Positions 50,955-61,683 of a stretch of DNA of 64,000 bases are shown here, piece after piece. The stretch is taken from contig JAHDYR010000042.1 of assembly GCA_019828565.1 (NCBI GenBank), positions 1 through 64,000 of the forward strand. The letters are read 5' to 3'. This DNA is from Carpediemonas membranifera (taxonomy: Eukaryota > Fornicata). The translations under genes were made by a program, and so were the position numbers. Each line of letters begins with the position of its first letter. Within the stretch, counting starts at the first letter, position 1. The notes beneath the pieces are model-generated. The model was not told where the DNA came from. It searched no databases and was given only the letters and a program-made list of their open reading frames with translations.

Positions 50955-52355
50955 ATGACGCATAGGGAGGTCCTCGATCATCCCATGAGTGGGATTCAGA
51001 AGCGTAAGAGCAAAAGTATCGCTGATTGTGAGATGCGCTTTCGTAACCAGCGTGAAGCGAATGCAAATCGAATTCGTCGTATAAGGGAGCAAGCAAAGCA
51101 GGCTGATGCGAAAAAGAGGGCTGAGGAAGATGAAATCAAGAGGAGAAATCAGGAGCGTGAGGCCAGGCAGAAAGCTGCAGCGGGAGAAGCCCAGAAGAAG
51201 ATGCAGGCCCAGCAGGCCGCCGCTCAGCCAGCACCCCTGACCAAGCCAGCACATGAGACTCCAGCGAAAGCAGCAGCTGCGCCAGCTACTGGGTTCCAGA
51301 CGAAATCGGCGTTTCCAGCGGCACCATTCGCAGCACCCAAGCCCACCGAGACGCCCCAGAAGCCGGCCCCCCTGACGCAGCCGAAGCCGACCACCGCGCC
51401 AGCACCCCCGGCTGCCAACGCAGCACCGGCGAACATCGACGTCAAGCACCAGGACCTACTCCCTGCGATCAACCTGGCCTCCCCCGCCGCCCTGAAGGCC
51501 GCCGACGGCTTCCTCACGGCGTACGAGGCCGCCCAGGCCGCGTTTACCCAGCTCTCGGCCGACCCCCAGCTGGCGGAGGCCAAGGGCCAGGTGAGCACGA
51601 TGGTGACCCAGATCGCCCTGAGCCCCGACTCCATCCGTACGAGGACGGGCCTGCTCGTCGGGCTGCTCAAGAACCCCTCGGCACCCCACAGACAGGCTCT
51701 GGCGGTCCAGTTTTCCCGGGACGTGATCACGGCCGCGGAGACCCAGGTGCAGGCACACCCCGACAGCGCCGTTGCCTTTGGTCTCGTCGTGTCGATGGTC
51801 ATGGGGGCCCTGCCTGAGGTCGGCCCGATATTCATGGGCGCGCTCGGGCGGAAGACGCCGTGGATCGTCCCGAGGCTGCCCCGCAAGCTCAAAGGCGAGG
51901 CCCCGGCCGATACGCAGAAGCGGCGCGGCTACAGGGCCCCGAACGGCGCGCTCGAGACGGAGGAGGACTACACCAACCGCGTCCTCGCCCACACCAGGCT
52001 CCTCGCAGCGGTGTTCGTTGCCGCGCCCTTCCAGGTGCAGGGCCTTGAGCCCAAACCCCCGCTGTTCGGCATCGAGCACGCCTGGGTGTACGTTGCCCGG
52101 CTGCTGAACATGAAGGTCCCCCCCATGAAGATCGCCCTCGACATCCTCTGGGCGTTCCTGTCGATCTCGGGATACGATCTCTGTAGGACGTATCCGGACC
52201 GGATGAAGGCGCTCGTTGACCTGCTCGAGGGCCAGTTCATCCCGGCCTGCAAGTTCGAGACACCCGGCCTGACCCGCGTCCAGGACCTCGTCGAGCAGTA
52301 CCGCAAGACAGGGTCGCTGACCAGGCCGCAGGGGCAGGCAGAGATATATGGTTGA
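50955..52355 (+). CDS. GLE1: GLE1-like mRNA export factor
   Basis: ATG at 50955 gives 466 residues. A charged coiled coil (RREANANRIRRIREQAKQA; KRAEEDEIKRRNQEREARQK) and a Pro/Ala linker lead to a C-terminal helical domain from about residue 155, ending FLSISGYDLCRTYPDRM and VQDLVEQYRKTGSL. This order is that of GLE1, which binds IP6 and activates DDX19/Dbp5 at the pore. The frame continues upstream to 50799 without strong similarity; a short intron starting GTACGT at 50879 could give a longer N terminus. TGCACTTTA occurs at 50921, 26 nt before this ATG. Confidence 0.8.
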   Translation: MTHREVLDHPMSGIQKRKSKSIADCEMRFRNQREANANRIRRIREQAKQADAKKRAEEDEIKRRNQEREARQKAAAGEAQKKMQAQQAAAQPAPLTKPAHETPAKAAAAPATGFQTKSAFPAAPFAAPKPTETPQKPAPLTQPKPTTAPAPPAANAAPANIDVKHQDLLPAINLASPAALKAADGFLTAYEAAQAAFTQLSADPQLAEAKGQVSTMVTQIALSPDSIRTRTGLLVGLLKNPSAPHRQALAVQFSRDVITAAETQVQAHPDSAVAFGLVVSMVMGALPEVGPIFMGALGRKTPWIVPRLPRKLKGEAPADTQKRRGYRAPNGALETEEDYTNRVLAHTRLLAAVFVAAPFQVQGLEPKPPLFGIEHAWVYVARLLNMKVPPMKIALDILWAFLSISGYDLCRTYPDRMKALVDLLEGQFIPACKFETPGLTRVQDLVEQYRKTGSLTRPQGQAEIYG

Positions 52356-52550
52356 GCTCTTTCATGGATATAAATGCGGCGCTTTGTGCAGACCTGGCTC
52401 GGCCAAGAGTGGAGGCCTTAAACGCCGGTAGAGCGATAAATAACGCTACTTCAAACTCGATGGGGAGATAGCACACAACACCCGATCACAGATTACAGAT
52501 ACGCCCATGATCTTTGGAATTCAACAACGGTCAACGACGACACAAAACCA

Positions 52551-54176
52551 ATGGAGAGCGACTCTTATCAAACGCCGGAGGAAAACACATCAACACTCGT
52601 GATGCCTGCGGTAGATAGCGATCATCTGAGCGATGATATCTCGCCAACGCCTGACGATGACTCCACATACACGGAAAGCTACATCCCGGCCCGTATTGAC
52701 CGGCTTCCGTGGACCTGGTGGCACACCTACTTCGTTCTTGCGCTTGGCGTCTCCTGGGTTCTCGACGGCCTCGAGGTGACAACCATTTCTCTCATCGGCA
52801 ACATTCTCCGCAGTCACACCCACGGCCTGGGCCTCAGCCAGGCACAAGTGGGCTACTGCGGCACTGTATACGTCTGTGGCGCTGTTACTGGCTCTCTTTT
52901 CTTCGGTTTCTTGTCCGACCGCATTGGCCGCCGCAAGCTCTTCTTCGTCGCCCCCTCCATCTACCTTTGCAGTACGTTCCTCACGTCCCTCACGTTTTTC
53001 AAGCTGTGGCTATTCGTGTGCCTCTTCTTCACGGGCTTCGGCATCGGCGGCGAGTACTCTGCGATGAACAGTGCCATCAACGAGCTCATCCCATCGAGAG
53101 TCCGCGGCGTCATCAGCATCCTCATCAACGGTACGTACTGGGCCGGCGCAGCCATCGGCGGCACCCTTTCGACGCTCCTGCTCGACACGATCGGGCTCTA
53201 CTTCCCGACGATCGGCTGGCGGCTGCCGTGGATCCTGGGCGCGGTCATGGGCGTCCTGATCTTCATCGCCCGTATCCGCCTGCCCGAGTCGCCCCGCTGG
53301 CTCCTGTCTCGAGGCCGCACGGAGGATGCGGACAAGATTGTTCTCAAGCTCGAGCGCTACGTCGAGAAGCACGGCCGGAAGAAGAAGACATTCGTCCGCC
53401 CGACCTCCGACGAGCACGCGGGGGAGCTGGGCATCCCGTCGACCGTGATCAACCGCAAGCCAGTGCCGTACTCGATCGTGCTGAAGGCCGTCTTCACGCA
53501 GTACAAGACCCGGTCGTTCCTGTGTTTCACGCTCATGGTGTGCCAGGCCTTCTTCTACAACGCCGTCTTCTTCAGCTACTCGTCGATCCTTACGGTCTAC
53601 TACGGCGTGCCGGACTACGACACCGGGCTCTTCATCGTCCCCTTCGCCATCGGGAACTACTCCGGCGCCGTCGTCCTAGGTCAGTTGTTTGATAGAATAG
53701 GGCGCAAGCCCGCCATCTCCGGCACCTTCGCGTTGTCCGGCATCCTCCTGATCGTGACCGGCGTCATGTTCCTCGCAGACATGTTCAACGCGCTCACACA
53801 GACGATGGCATGGTCGGCCGTCTTCTTCGTTGCATCTAGCGCTGCCTCTAGCGGCTACCTGACCATCTCCGAGGTTTTTCCTGCCGAGATGCGTGCGGCG
53901 GCCATCGCTATCTTCTACAGCAGCGGGACAGCGCTGGGCGGGATGCTCGGCCCCGTCATCTTCAGCCACCTCATCAAGAAGGACAACAAGATGACCCTCT
54001 TCGCAGGATACGTCTTCGTCAGCATCCTCATGATCTTCGCCGCCATCACGGAGCTTGTAATCGGCATCGAGACCGCGGGCAAGAGCCTCGAGGACATCAG
54101 CAAGCCCCTGGGCGCCGTCGAACGGCCCAAGACCAGCGACCGCGAGGCCGACGCCCAGCCCCTGCTCGCTGAGTAG
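52551..54176 (+). CDS. MFS transporter (sugar/SV2-like family)
   Basis: 541 residues. Acidic cytosolic N terminus (about 45 residues), then 12 predicted spans. Signatures: GFLSDRIGRRKLFF after span 2, GIGGEYSAMNSAINELIPSR, LPESPRWLLSRG before the central loop, GQLFDRIGRKPAISG after span 8, and SEVFPAEMRAAAIAIF. These belong to the sugar-transporter side of MFS, with WVLDGLEVTTISLIG near span 1 recalling SV2 and niacin/organic-ion carriers. Substrate cannot be told. Ends in a dileucine-like acidic tail (AQPLLAE). No intron. Confidence 0.88.
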   Translation: MESDSYQTPEENTSTLVMPAVDSDHLSDDISPTPDDDSTYTESYIPARIDRLPWTWWHTYFVLALGVSWVLDGLEVTTISLIGNILRSHTHGLGLSQAQVGYCGTVYVCGAVTGSLFFGFLSDRIGRRKLFFVAPSIYLCSTFLTSLTFFKLWLFVCLFFTGFGIGGEYSAMNSAINELIPSRVRGVISILINGTYWAGAAIGGTLSTLLLDTIGLYFPTIGWRLPWILGAVMGVLIFIARIRLPESPRWLLSRGRTEDADKIVLKLERYVEKHGRKKKTFVRPTSDEHAGELGIPSTVINRKPVPYSIVLKAVFTQYKTRSFLCFTLMVCQAFFYNAVFFSYSSILTVYYGVPDYDTGLFIVPFAIGNYSGAVVLGQLFDRIGRKPAISGTFALSGILLIVTGVMFLADMFNALTQTMAWSAVFFVASSAASSGYLTISEVFPAEMRAAAIAIFYSSGTALGGMLGPVIFSHLIKKDNKMTLFAGYVFVSILMIFAAITELVIGIETAGKSLEDISKPLGAVERPKTSDREADAQPLLAE

Positions 54177-54318
54177 GCAGTAAAGATGGTGTTTAGGGAA
54201 GAATGAATATGTGGCGTCAGCAATGCTTTACCGATAATGTACCGTATCAATTTGTTCGTTCCGTTGTCAATAATAATCTCAGGCGCTGTGTCATATGTAA
54301 CTCACGTAAATCCCCCGT

Positions 54319-55825
54319 CTACGAATCATCCAGGGCCGCCTGGATCGCACCCACCCAGACGTCCGCCTCGTTGTCCACGCTCTTGAACACGTAGGTCCGC
54401 GCCGGGACGGCAATCGTGAACCGCCGCTTGTCGCTCCGCATCTTGGCCTCGAGGCTGCGTGTCCAGGGGATCTCGCCCTTCTGGACGGGCTGATCCTTGC
54501 TGGCGTCGAAGTAGAGCAGCCTCGGGTAGTCGGTGAGGATGAGCGTCCGCCTGCGGTAGGGCTTCAGGTTCTTACGCTTGAGCACCTCCCCAATCATGAT
54601 GATGGACTCCTTGCTGAAGAGGAACGGCTTGAACGCCGAAACCCTCCCGTTCGCCTTGGCCACCCTGTCGGAGACCCTCGCGTTCTTCACCACGAGGGGC
54701 GTGGACGCAGGGTAGTCTGGGATGGGAGCCGGCCGGGACACCGGGGTCGACGGGACAGTGAAGACGCGGCGAGAGGATGATGACTCGTGGAGGGGCGACA
54801 CAGAGTTGAGGCTGGATGACATCGAGGTGATGTCCGCGCTCGACATCAGCGGCTCCCAGCTGTCCGCGAACATGTCCCGCCGCATGCCGTCCACAGCGGC
54901 CTCGAGCTCGTCCATCTTCACTGGGATGGGGCCGGGGGTGGTGTCGCGAATGAACGGATGGTCGAAAAGCTCTTGGAGGTCGGTCGCACCGAGCCGCTCG
55001 GCCGGTTTGACCACGAGGATGCGGCGGATGAAGTCCTTGGCGTCCTCGCCGTACGTCCAGTTGCGGGGGAACGAGAACTTTCCCGAGCAGATGGACTCGA
55101 ACAGGAGGTATTCAGACGGCTCCTGGAAGGGTCGCTTCCCGGTCAGCAGCTGGAATACGATGCACCCGACAGACCAGAGGTCCGCAGCGTACGTCTGCTC
55201 AAGGTCCTCGAGGATCTCAGGGGCGACGTATTGCGCCGTGCCGACGAACGTACCCTTGCGGGACTCGGGCGGGGTGGTGTGGGGCATGTCGAATGAAGGG
55301 TCGCACACCTTGGCACAGGCGAAGTCGGCGAGCTTGATATATCCCTCCTTGGATATGAACACGTTCTCCGGCTTGAGGTCACGGTGGATGACAGATTTTT
55401 CTCTCAGAACCATGAGTGCTTCGATGAGCTGGATTGTGATGATGCGCACCCAGTCGAGAGGAAGCTTGCCCATGTGTTTCATGAGCTGGAACAGGTCACA
55501 CACGCACAGTTCTATCACAAAGTCTGGGTAACTGGTCCGAAATGAACGAACAAATGTTGTCCTCATCCGAAAACGTGGCATAGAGTGCAATGGTTCGGTC
55601 GGACGACACTATCTGAAGCACTGTTTTCTCAGTAAAGGCATCAGCGATTCGGTCTTGTTGGATAAGCATCCTTTTGGACACGCTTTTCATCGCGACCTTC
55701 TTCTTCTGCCCCCCGGGAGTATCATATGTGGCACTATATACATTCGCAAAGGTCCCTTCCCCAATCAGGTCTCGTATTTTCACTGATCCTCCACTCATGC
55801 CCATGGCAACACTATGTGTGCTCAT
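54319..55825 (-). CDS. PDK1: PDK1-like kinase with C-terminal PH domain, two exons
   Basis: Exons 55552-55825 and 54319-55523 give 492 residues. Exon 1 carries IRDLIGEGTFANVYSA and VAMKSVSKR. Exon 2 carries [23 protein letters not shown] (DFG changed to DFA), GTFVGTAQYVAPEIL and DLWSVGCIVFQLLTG. The SFVGTAQYV-like activation loop and C-terminal PH domain (IMIGEVLKRKNLKPYRRRTL to YVFKSVDNEADVWVGAIQAAL) are the PDK1 layout; it phosphorylates AGC kinases. The intron is 28 nt (GTTCGTT...ACCCAG). Start chosen at 55825 (MSTHSVAMGM); other in-frame starts lie within 80 nt. Confidence 0.88.
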
Positions 55826-56060
55826 CGGGCTGTGATCTGCGCAGTTTAACAAAACTGAACTGTAGCGTTGGGTGTAGCGCCCATGTGACCCATGTGACAG
55901 CACAGGAATGCGGCGCTAGGCCCTCGTTTCGGCCCGACTTCACCTGGTAGGCTGATCTTTATCAGTAAAAAATGGACGGTCGGCGCAACAATCACTTCTC
56001 GAACCTCAAAGATCGCCGAGAAATATTGGGTCGAGCGAAATTACTCGTAAATTGATTGGA

Positions 56061-57365
56061 TTAATGTCCATGTCCAGCCATGTTGACAGCCCATGCGCTG
56101 ATGTTGGCAACAGAGATGAGGCCCAGAATAGCGGCAGCGAACGAGACCTCCCGAGGCAGCGGATGCAGCGCGGCAAGGGCCCACAAAGCTACACCGACGA
56201 GCCACGCGGCCTTGCTAAACAGGGCAGCGGCGGCGAGGACGAATACCACGGCGGCGGCGACCTGTGCGAGACTGGGGTACAGCGTCAGGAGGGCGGCGGC
56301 GACAGCAGCGCCGAAGAGGGGCGTGCCGAAGGAGACGGCGTCGGCCACGTGACGGGACCCCATCATCCGGTAGGCAACGGGGGAGAGACCAGCGATGGCG
56401 GCATACGTCGGGCACGTCAGCGCCAGTGCCAGCCCAATTGCCCAGAACACGACTGTCGGGACGTACTCTGATCTGTATCGCGTGGCTAAGACAAGGCACA
56501 CGAGAGCACCCGCCACGGCGCCGAACGAGGGGAGAATGACATCGATCGGGATGAACGTCAGGCGGGGTGTTGCCGGGACGACCCTATAGAGGAACCACCC
56601 TGCATGAAGGTCCTCCTCGAGCGTGCACATGGCTCGGACGAACTGGAACAGGCCGCGCTGAGTGATGTCTGGCATGGAGACGGTGACCGCGTCGACGGGG
56701 TGGGGACGGGCCAGGTACTCACCGTGTACGTCTCCAGGGGTGTCGGCGAATGCATCAGAGAGCAGGGAATGCAGAGCGGGGTAGGACCTGGCCGTGTTGG
56801 CGATAGTCCTGGGCATCCAGGAGGGGAGGGTGCCCTCGAACGAATGACGGGGGAACATCTTGTGGGCGACGATCATAAAGTCGAAGTTGGGCCGTCTGGG
56901 GGTCTCCCCGTGGTATGAGATGACCGGCGTCCGCTTGGTCCAGTCCAGCACAAGGGCTGCCCGTGGGGTCCGGGACGGGGGCGGGAGAGACGCGGCAGAT
57001 GGGGCGGCGCGGACGTTCAGGTTGAGCGTCAGCCAAGGCACGTGTCTGAGGTGCTCGATCTCGTTGAGAAGCGGCTGGTACTGCGTCTGTGAGCCGATGA
57101 ACACGAGGTCAAGGGTATGTGTCTGCGGCGACCGGGCAGCGGGAACGAAGAGGCTGCCTGTGAAGGACGCCAACTTGTATTCGTTGGCATCGTAGTCGAG
57201 GCTTTGGAACTCAATGGCGTGCTCCTCCACTGAGGGCTCGACGGTGGCGCGACTGAGGTCCATGAGCAGCCACAAGCCGAGAACGAACAACGCAGTGGCA
57301 CTTGGTTAGAGAGAAGTGGTAAACAAACAACAGGATAGTCTTTTTGCGGCCAAAATAGGGAACAT
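56061..57365 (-). CDS. GAA1: GPI transamidase subunit GAA1-like membrane protein
   Basis: The frame 56061-57300 encodes a luminal domain and a C-terminal block of about six membrane spans. VDAVTVSMPDITQRGLFQFV followed by AGWFLYRVVPATPRLTFIPI resembles the stretch of GAA1 just before its last spans (SFF.Y.LP....F..I..Y.P). The part with TLDLVFIGSQTQYQP may be a shortened peptidase-like domain. No ATG lies near the N-terminal hydrophobic segment; splicing a 24-nt intron at 57301-57324 (GTTTACC...CCAAG) from an ATG at 57365 gives 426 residues with a signal anchor. That intron is tentative. GAA1 is usually about 600 residues, so the luminal domain is short. Confidence 0.62.
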
Positions 57366-57454
57366 TCGTCATCTCGTCAGCGCTTCTTGTGAGGTCGCAA
57401 GTTGCACGTCAACCTGACAGATGGAGAACTTTACAGACCAGTTGACGGCATGCG

Positions 57455-58866
57455 TCACCCGAAGTTCGCCCTTGTTGCCGGTGATTCCTCGAAATCTTCC
57501 TCGGGGATGTCGAGGGTGAGCATGGGTGTCTTCGCCATCGGCGTCTTCATCAACCGAGCCGCGTCGCCGGGAGTCCGATGGCACGCCTCGGCCACTCTCC
57601 TGATCCTAGTGCTGTAGGAAAGTGCCACGCTGGTGTCGAGCCCACCGAGCAGGGTCGACTCATTGAGACTGCTGCTGTTCATGTTTGGCGTCTTGAATGA
57701 CAGCGTCCGCGCAGTTCCGCCTTCCCTCACGAGCGAGTCGTCCTCCAGCCTAGACCTCTTGGGCGTCTGGTCGAGGGACAGGCCGACGTCGCGCTTGACA
57801 CGGTGGACCCTGGTCTTGGGCTTGCTGGCGTGCTTGGCCGCGACCACTCTCGTCATAAATGCCTGGCAGTCCTTCTGACTCAGCGCGAAGTCTGCGAGGA
57901 AGTCCGACGCAAGGCACTGCTCGACTGTCCACCGCTCGGCGGGGTCCCACCGCAACAGCCCGCGGACCATCTCGAGCGCTTCCTCCGAGGCCCTGGGGAG
58001 GGCCTGGGAGAGGTCCATGAGCTGCCCTACACCCGCGTCGAGGAAGGCAGTGGTGCGTGACATGACGACCTGCTTGAACTCATCGGACATCTCGAGAAAC
58101 TGGGCGATGGAGCACTGAAGCGCTGAGTCCCGGTCACCCTCGAAGAGATAGCCGCGTTTCAGCAGGTTAGCGAGGCAGCAACCGACGGCCCACATGTCTG
58201 TGGCGCCCGAATACTCTGCCCAACCCCACATGGTCTCGGGCGCCTGGAAGTTCAGAGTCGTCTGAGTCAACTCGCCTGAGGAGGAGGCCGAGCCGAAGTC
58301 GGCGATCTTCAGGACCCCCGTGGCAGACAGCAGCAGGTTGGCAGGCTTGAGGTCGCGGTGGATCACCCCTCTCGAGTGGAGGAACTTAAGCCCGTGGAGA
58401 AGCTGGAGGATGATCATCCGGATGTCATTCTCAGTGATTTTGAGCCGCTCGTTCTCAATACAGTCCTGCACGTCGCACAGCATGCCCTCTAGTACAAGGT
58501 AGAGGGTCGAGTTGTGCACGTGCGGCTCGATGAGGCGGATGATGTTCTCATGCTGGAGCTCTCCAAGCATATTGAGCTCCCGCAAGCCAACAAGGTTGAT
58601 GCCATCGGCTTGTGGGTCCGGTGAGATCTGCTGTAAGTCTGATAAGTGAGGCAAACCTTCTTAACTGCGACCATGGTTCCCTCGTCGCCCTCTTTGGTGC
58701 ACATGGCAGCCGATATCCGGCTGAACTTGCCAGTACCGATCTTTTCTTTCTTAACGTAGTGGTCCCATACATCCTTCGTCCCTCCTGGGAATGTCGGCTG
58801 CATTTGGTTGCAATATTTTCTCGAATTCCGACGCTTCTCGACTCCGTCCGAGTTACCAATGCCCAT
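57455..58866 (-). CDS. CDK7: CDK7-like kinase (CAK/TFIIH), two exons
   Basis: Exons 58657-58866 and 57455-58630 give 461 residues. Exon 1: [17 protein letters not shown] and VAVKK. Exon 2: [20 protein letters not shown] (compare DGINRTALREIKLLQEL of CDK7), [38 protein letters not shown]. The intron is 26 nt (GTTTGCC...CTTACAG). The activation segment is diverged: NFQAPETMW replaces WYRAPE. The C-terminal extension has TP repeats (TPMAKTPML) and a conserved basic patch. CDK7 phosphorylates the RNA polymerase II tail. A start at 58803 (MQPTFPGG) is also possible. Confidence 0.83.
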
Positions 58867-58993
58867 CTAGCAATAACTGCCGGCCTCGCTGACATGCCAG
58901 TGAGCTATGAAGACCGCCCATACTCATTCCCTTTTCCCCGACGAGTCTCGCAGCCCATCACCTGGAGCCCGCCATCATAACAGTGCTAAACAT

Positions 58994-59752
58994 TTATAGC
59001 CCTCCCCGCCGGTTCTTCCGCATCAGCATATGCCTGTTCGTCACACTTGCAAAGTGGATACCGCTGCGTGGCCCACTCACTGGAATCTCCTCGTCCAGCG
59101 TCTCGTCGGCGTCGTCGTCCTCGTACATCGCATTCCACTGCTTCAGGATCTTCCTAGCCATCTGCTTGTGCTTCTCTGCGACATGTGGATGGTGCTCAAT
59201 GGCGCCAAGGGTCTGGGTCAGTCCCGACTGGAGCAGGGTCGGGATGTCGATGACTTCGCTGCCCGTAAGCTGCTCCAGGATCCGGAGACAATGGTCGCGA
59301 TACATAGTGCTGCCGATGGCCCCGCGCTCCTCAGGGCGGAGGAGAGAGTTGACGAGCACGAGGATCTCTTCCTCGATGAGGCTCTTCTGGACGTTGATGT
59401 TGCCAATTTCCGCCAAGATATTCTTCAGAGGACGAAGCATGGTGGCAATCGCCTGCTTGGGGTCCGATACAGCGAACCGCTTGTCCAGAGCCGCGCGCAG
59501 CTCGGCGCAGAGGGTTCTACCTTTCTCGAGGCCGCGCTGAACGATCTCATCGTCCCCGCCCTGGATCCTCTCAAGCTCTTTTGTACGCTTCCGTATGTCA
59601 TCGTCGAATTGGCGGTCAATTTCCACCAAATCCATGGAACGCTTGGGCCTGATGGCCGACAGCCTCCGCAGCTCCGTAAAGTCATCAAAAAACTCTACTG
59701 AATAGTTATCAGCATCCAGCCACGCGGCTTCTATTCGCGGTTCTCCATCCAT
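58994..59752 (-). CDS. IWS1: IWS1/Spn1-like transcription elongation factor
   Basis: 252 residues, ATG at 59752, no intron. After an acidic, charged first third (MDLVEIDRQFDDDIRKRTKE), residues about 100-215 form a helical TFIIS N-terminal-like domain: LRPLKNILAEIGNINVQKSL, EEEILVLVNSLLRPEERG, YRDHCLRILEQL, LLQSGLTQTLGAIEHHP, KQMARKILKQWNAM. This order matches IWS1/Spn1, which binds Spt6 during RNA polymerase II elongation. The protein is shorter than animal IWS1, lacking the long disordered N terminus. Confidence 0.75.
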   Translation of the reverse strand: MDGEPRIEAAWLDADNYSVEFFDDFTELRRLSAIRPKRSMDLVEIDRQFDDDIRKRTKELERIQGGDDEIVQRGLEKGRTLCAELRAALDKRFAVSDPKQAIATMLRPLKNILAEIGNINVQKSLIEEEILVLVNSLLRPEERGAIGSTMYRDHCLRILEQLTGSEVIDIPTLLQSGLTQTLGAIEHHPHVAEKHKQMARKILKQWNAMYEDDDADETLDEEIPVSGPRSGIHFASVTNRHMLMRKNRRGGL

Positions 59753-59914
59753 TTGCCTGATTGCCCTCGTTTTGTCGCCTGGTCAAATATGGCAAAACAA
59801 CAGAACAAAACGACGCGAAAAGGAGATGGACACGAGCCAATATCTCTCCGCAAGAGGGATTAATGAAGATTCGTTGATGCACTTATAGTTTAGGGGCGAT
59901 TTACGGCAGGTTGC

Positions 59915-60644
59915 TCAATAGATACGGATGGGGTGACCCATGGTGGTCTTGATGTAGAGGCACTTGACGTTCTGCCACTTCTTCTTGAGGAGGGAAACGA
60001 GGAAGTTGATGGAGAGAACAAGGTTCTTGTAGATCTCCTCCTCGGTCATCTTGAGGTGGCCGATGGCGGTGTTGAGGCAGAGGACCTTCTTGAGCTGGAA
60101 CTTGATGGTAGACTGGAGCTCGGCGATCTTCTGGGCAACATCGTCGTTATCAGTGAGGGCAGTGGGGAACTTGCCGGCCTTGGAGAGGGTGGGGCCGAGG
60201 ATACGGGGGATCCTCTTGATCATCGTGTCGGAGCACAGGAAAGCGTCATAGGACTTGGCGAAGCGCTTGACGACCTTCTTGGCCTTCTTGAAAGCCTTGA
60301 GCTGCTCCTCAGTGCGGATGTCGACAGTGATGCCAGCAGCGAGAGCGGCGTCACGCTGAGACTCGTTAAGAAGAAGGCAGATCTTGGCGTTGGGGCGGGG
60401 GTTGGTGGGGAGGACGAAGGAGCCAGAGAAACGCTTGTCCTTCTGGGGGTCGTAGCCCTTGAGGCCAATCTGGAGCTCGATGGTCTCGGTGAACTTGCGG
60501 GGCTTCTCGGCGGAAGCAGCCACGATCTTGGAGATAGACTCACGGAGGAAATCAGAGGGGATCTTGGACACTGAGTAAGAAATTCAAAGCCTACATGGTT
60601 CGTAGGCGCCGCACAAACTCCTAACTCGTTCTCAGTTTTTTCAT
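59915..60644 (-). CDS. RPL10A: 60S ribosomal protein L10a (uL1), start codon split by or upstream of an intron
   Basis: The main exon 59915-60570 encodes a complete uL1: ETIELQIGLKGYDPQKDKRF, YDAFLCSDTMIKRIPRILGP, LSKAGKFPTALTDN, STIKFQLKKVLCLNTAIGHL and SLLKKKWQNVKCLYIKTTMG. The open frame begins with GTG rather than ATG, right behind a CTCAG acceptor. Splicing out 60571-60625 (55 nt, GTTAGG...CTCAG) joins an A to TG and makes ATG TCC AAG, giving 218 residues. The same joined frame is open back to ATG at 60644 (six extra residues). The exact first exon is inferred. Confidence 0.95.
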
Positions 60645-60774
60645 GCACATTTTTTTCGGGAAAAAAAATGTACCGAACGAACAGGACAGAATGAAACGTG
60701 CACGCCGACTCAGCCCAGCCTAATACAGTGTAACCATGCATCCATTACATATACAGCGTTTAAACTTAACTCGT

Positions 60775-61416
60775 CTACTGGGCGCCCGTGTGCTTGAGAG
60801 GAAGGAACAGCTTGAATTCCGGAGGGAGCTCGTCCTCGGTATACAGTCTGTCCGAGAAGTAAATGCGGCGGATGCGGCAGTTGGCGTGGAGCTGCACCCG
60901 GAGCGTCTCAACGTAGTTCGTGCCGTACGCACGGCGGGTGAAGTCAGACAGGTTGAACTGGATCTGGTTCCAGCCGTCATCGAGGCGCATGGGCATGGTG
61001 CACACGAAGGGCTTCACCCGGGTGGTCGACTGGTAGTTCGAGGCACGGAAGCGGCGGCGGATGCCCTTGTCATCAAGGACCTGGACCTCGAAGGTGAAGT
61101 ACTTCTTCAAGTTCTTGATAACCATGACGAGGAAGGGGAGCTTGATGCCGAGGGTCTTCTTGGGATCGGCGGGGCAAGTGATGTATGTCGTCGAAACATT
61201 GCTGCCAAGAAGCTCAAGGACACAAGACTGGATATCAGGGTCAGTGATTCTCTTGATGTGACTGTGTGATTGGAGTACTAGAAGACAACAAACCCGTTCT
61301 GCACTTGCTTGTCCCAAATTTGGAGAGGGCGGGAGCTATGTGAGCTGAAAGAGGAGAACAAACCCAATCGAGTATAGGATAGAGAGGAAGCCGCTTTGGA
61401 AGGTGTTCCTGAACAT
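60775..61416 (-). CDS. CFAP20: Cilia and flagella associated protein 20, three exons
   Basis: Exons 61364-61416, 61294-61335 and 60775-61261 give 193 residues, the same length as animal CFAP20. Exon 1: [18 protein letters not shown]. Exon 2: [14 protein letters not shown]. Exon 3: [66 protein letters not shown]. Introns are 28 nt (GTTTGTT...CACATAG) and 32 nt (GTTTGTT...ACACAG). CFAP20 is an inner-junction protein of axonemal doublets, so the organism is flagellated. This is the firmest gene model of the window. Confidence 0.97.
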
Positions 61417-61683
61417 TCTTCGCGCTTTGTTGGCTTTCTCGGTTTGTTTCGAAATTTCGATACATGAACAAATGTAACGCACATAAATGGCTATCCAGGC
61501 CTTGAAATCGCAATACGAGACGAGTTTACGACTATTGTGTGCTCTTTGACGCCAGTGCGCCCACGCAGACTGAAGCTTGGCAGACTAAACCCACTCCCAG
61601 TATCTGTTGGCTTTCTTGGTTGCTAAAGTTCTGAGATCACCTTGAACCATGCAGTGAACCAACCGTAAAGCGACCCCTTTATC

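Noticed and set aside
52709-53692. 327-residue ORF in another frame of the MFS gene
   Set aside because: His/Arg/Pro-rich shadow; the MFS frame has all family motifs.
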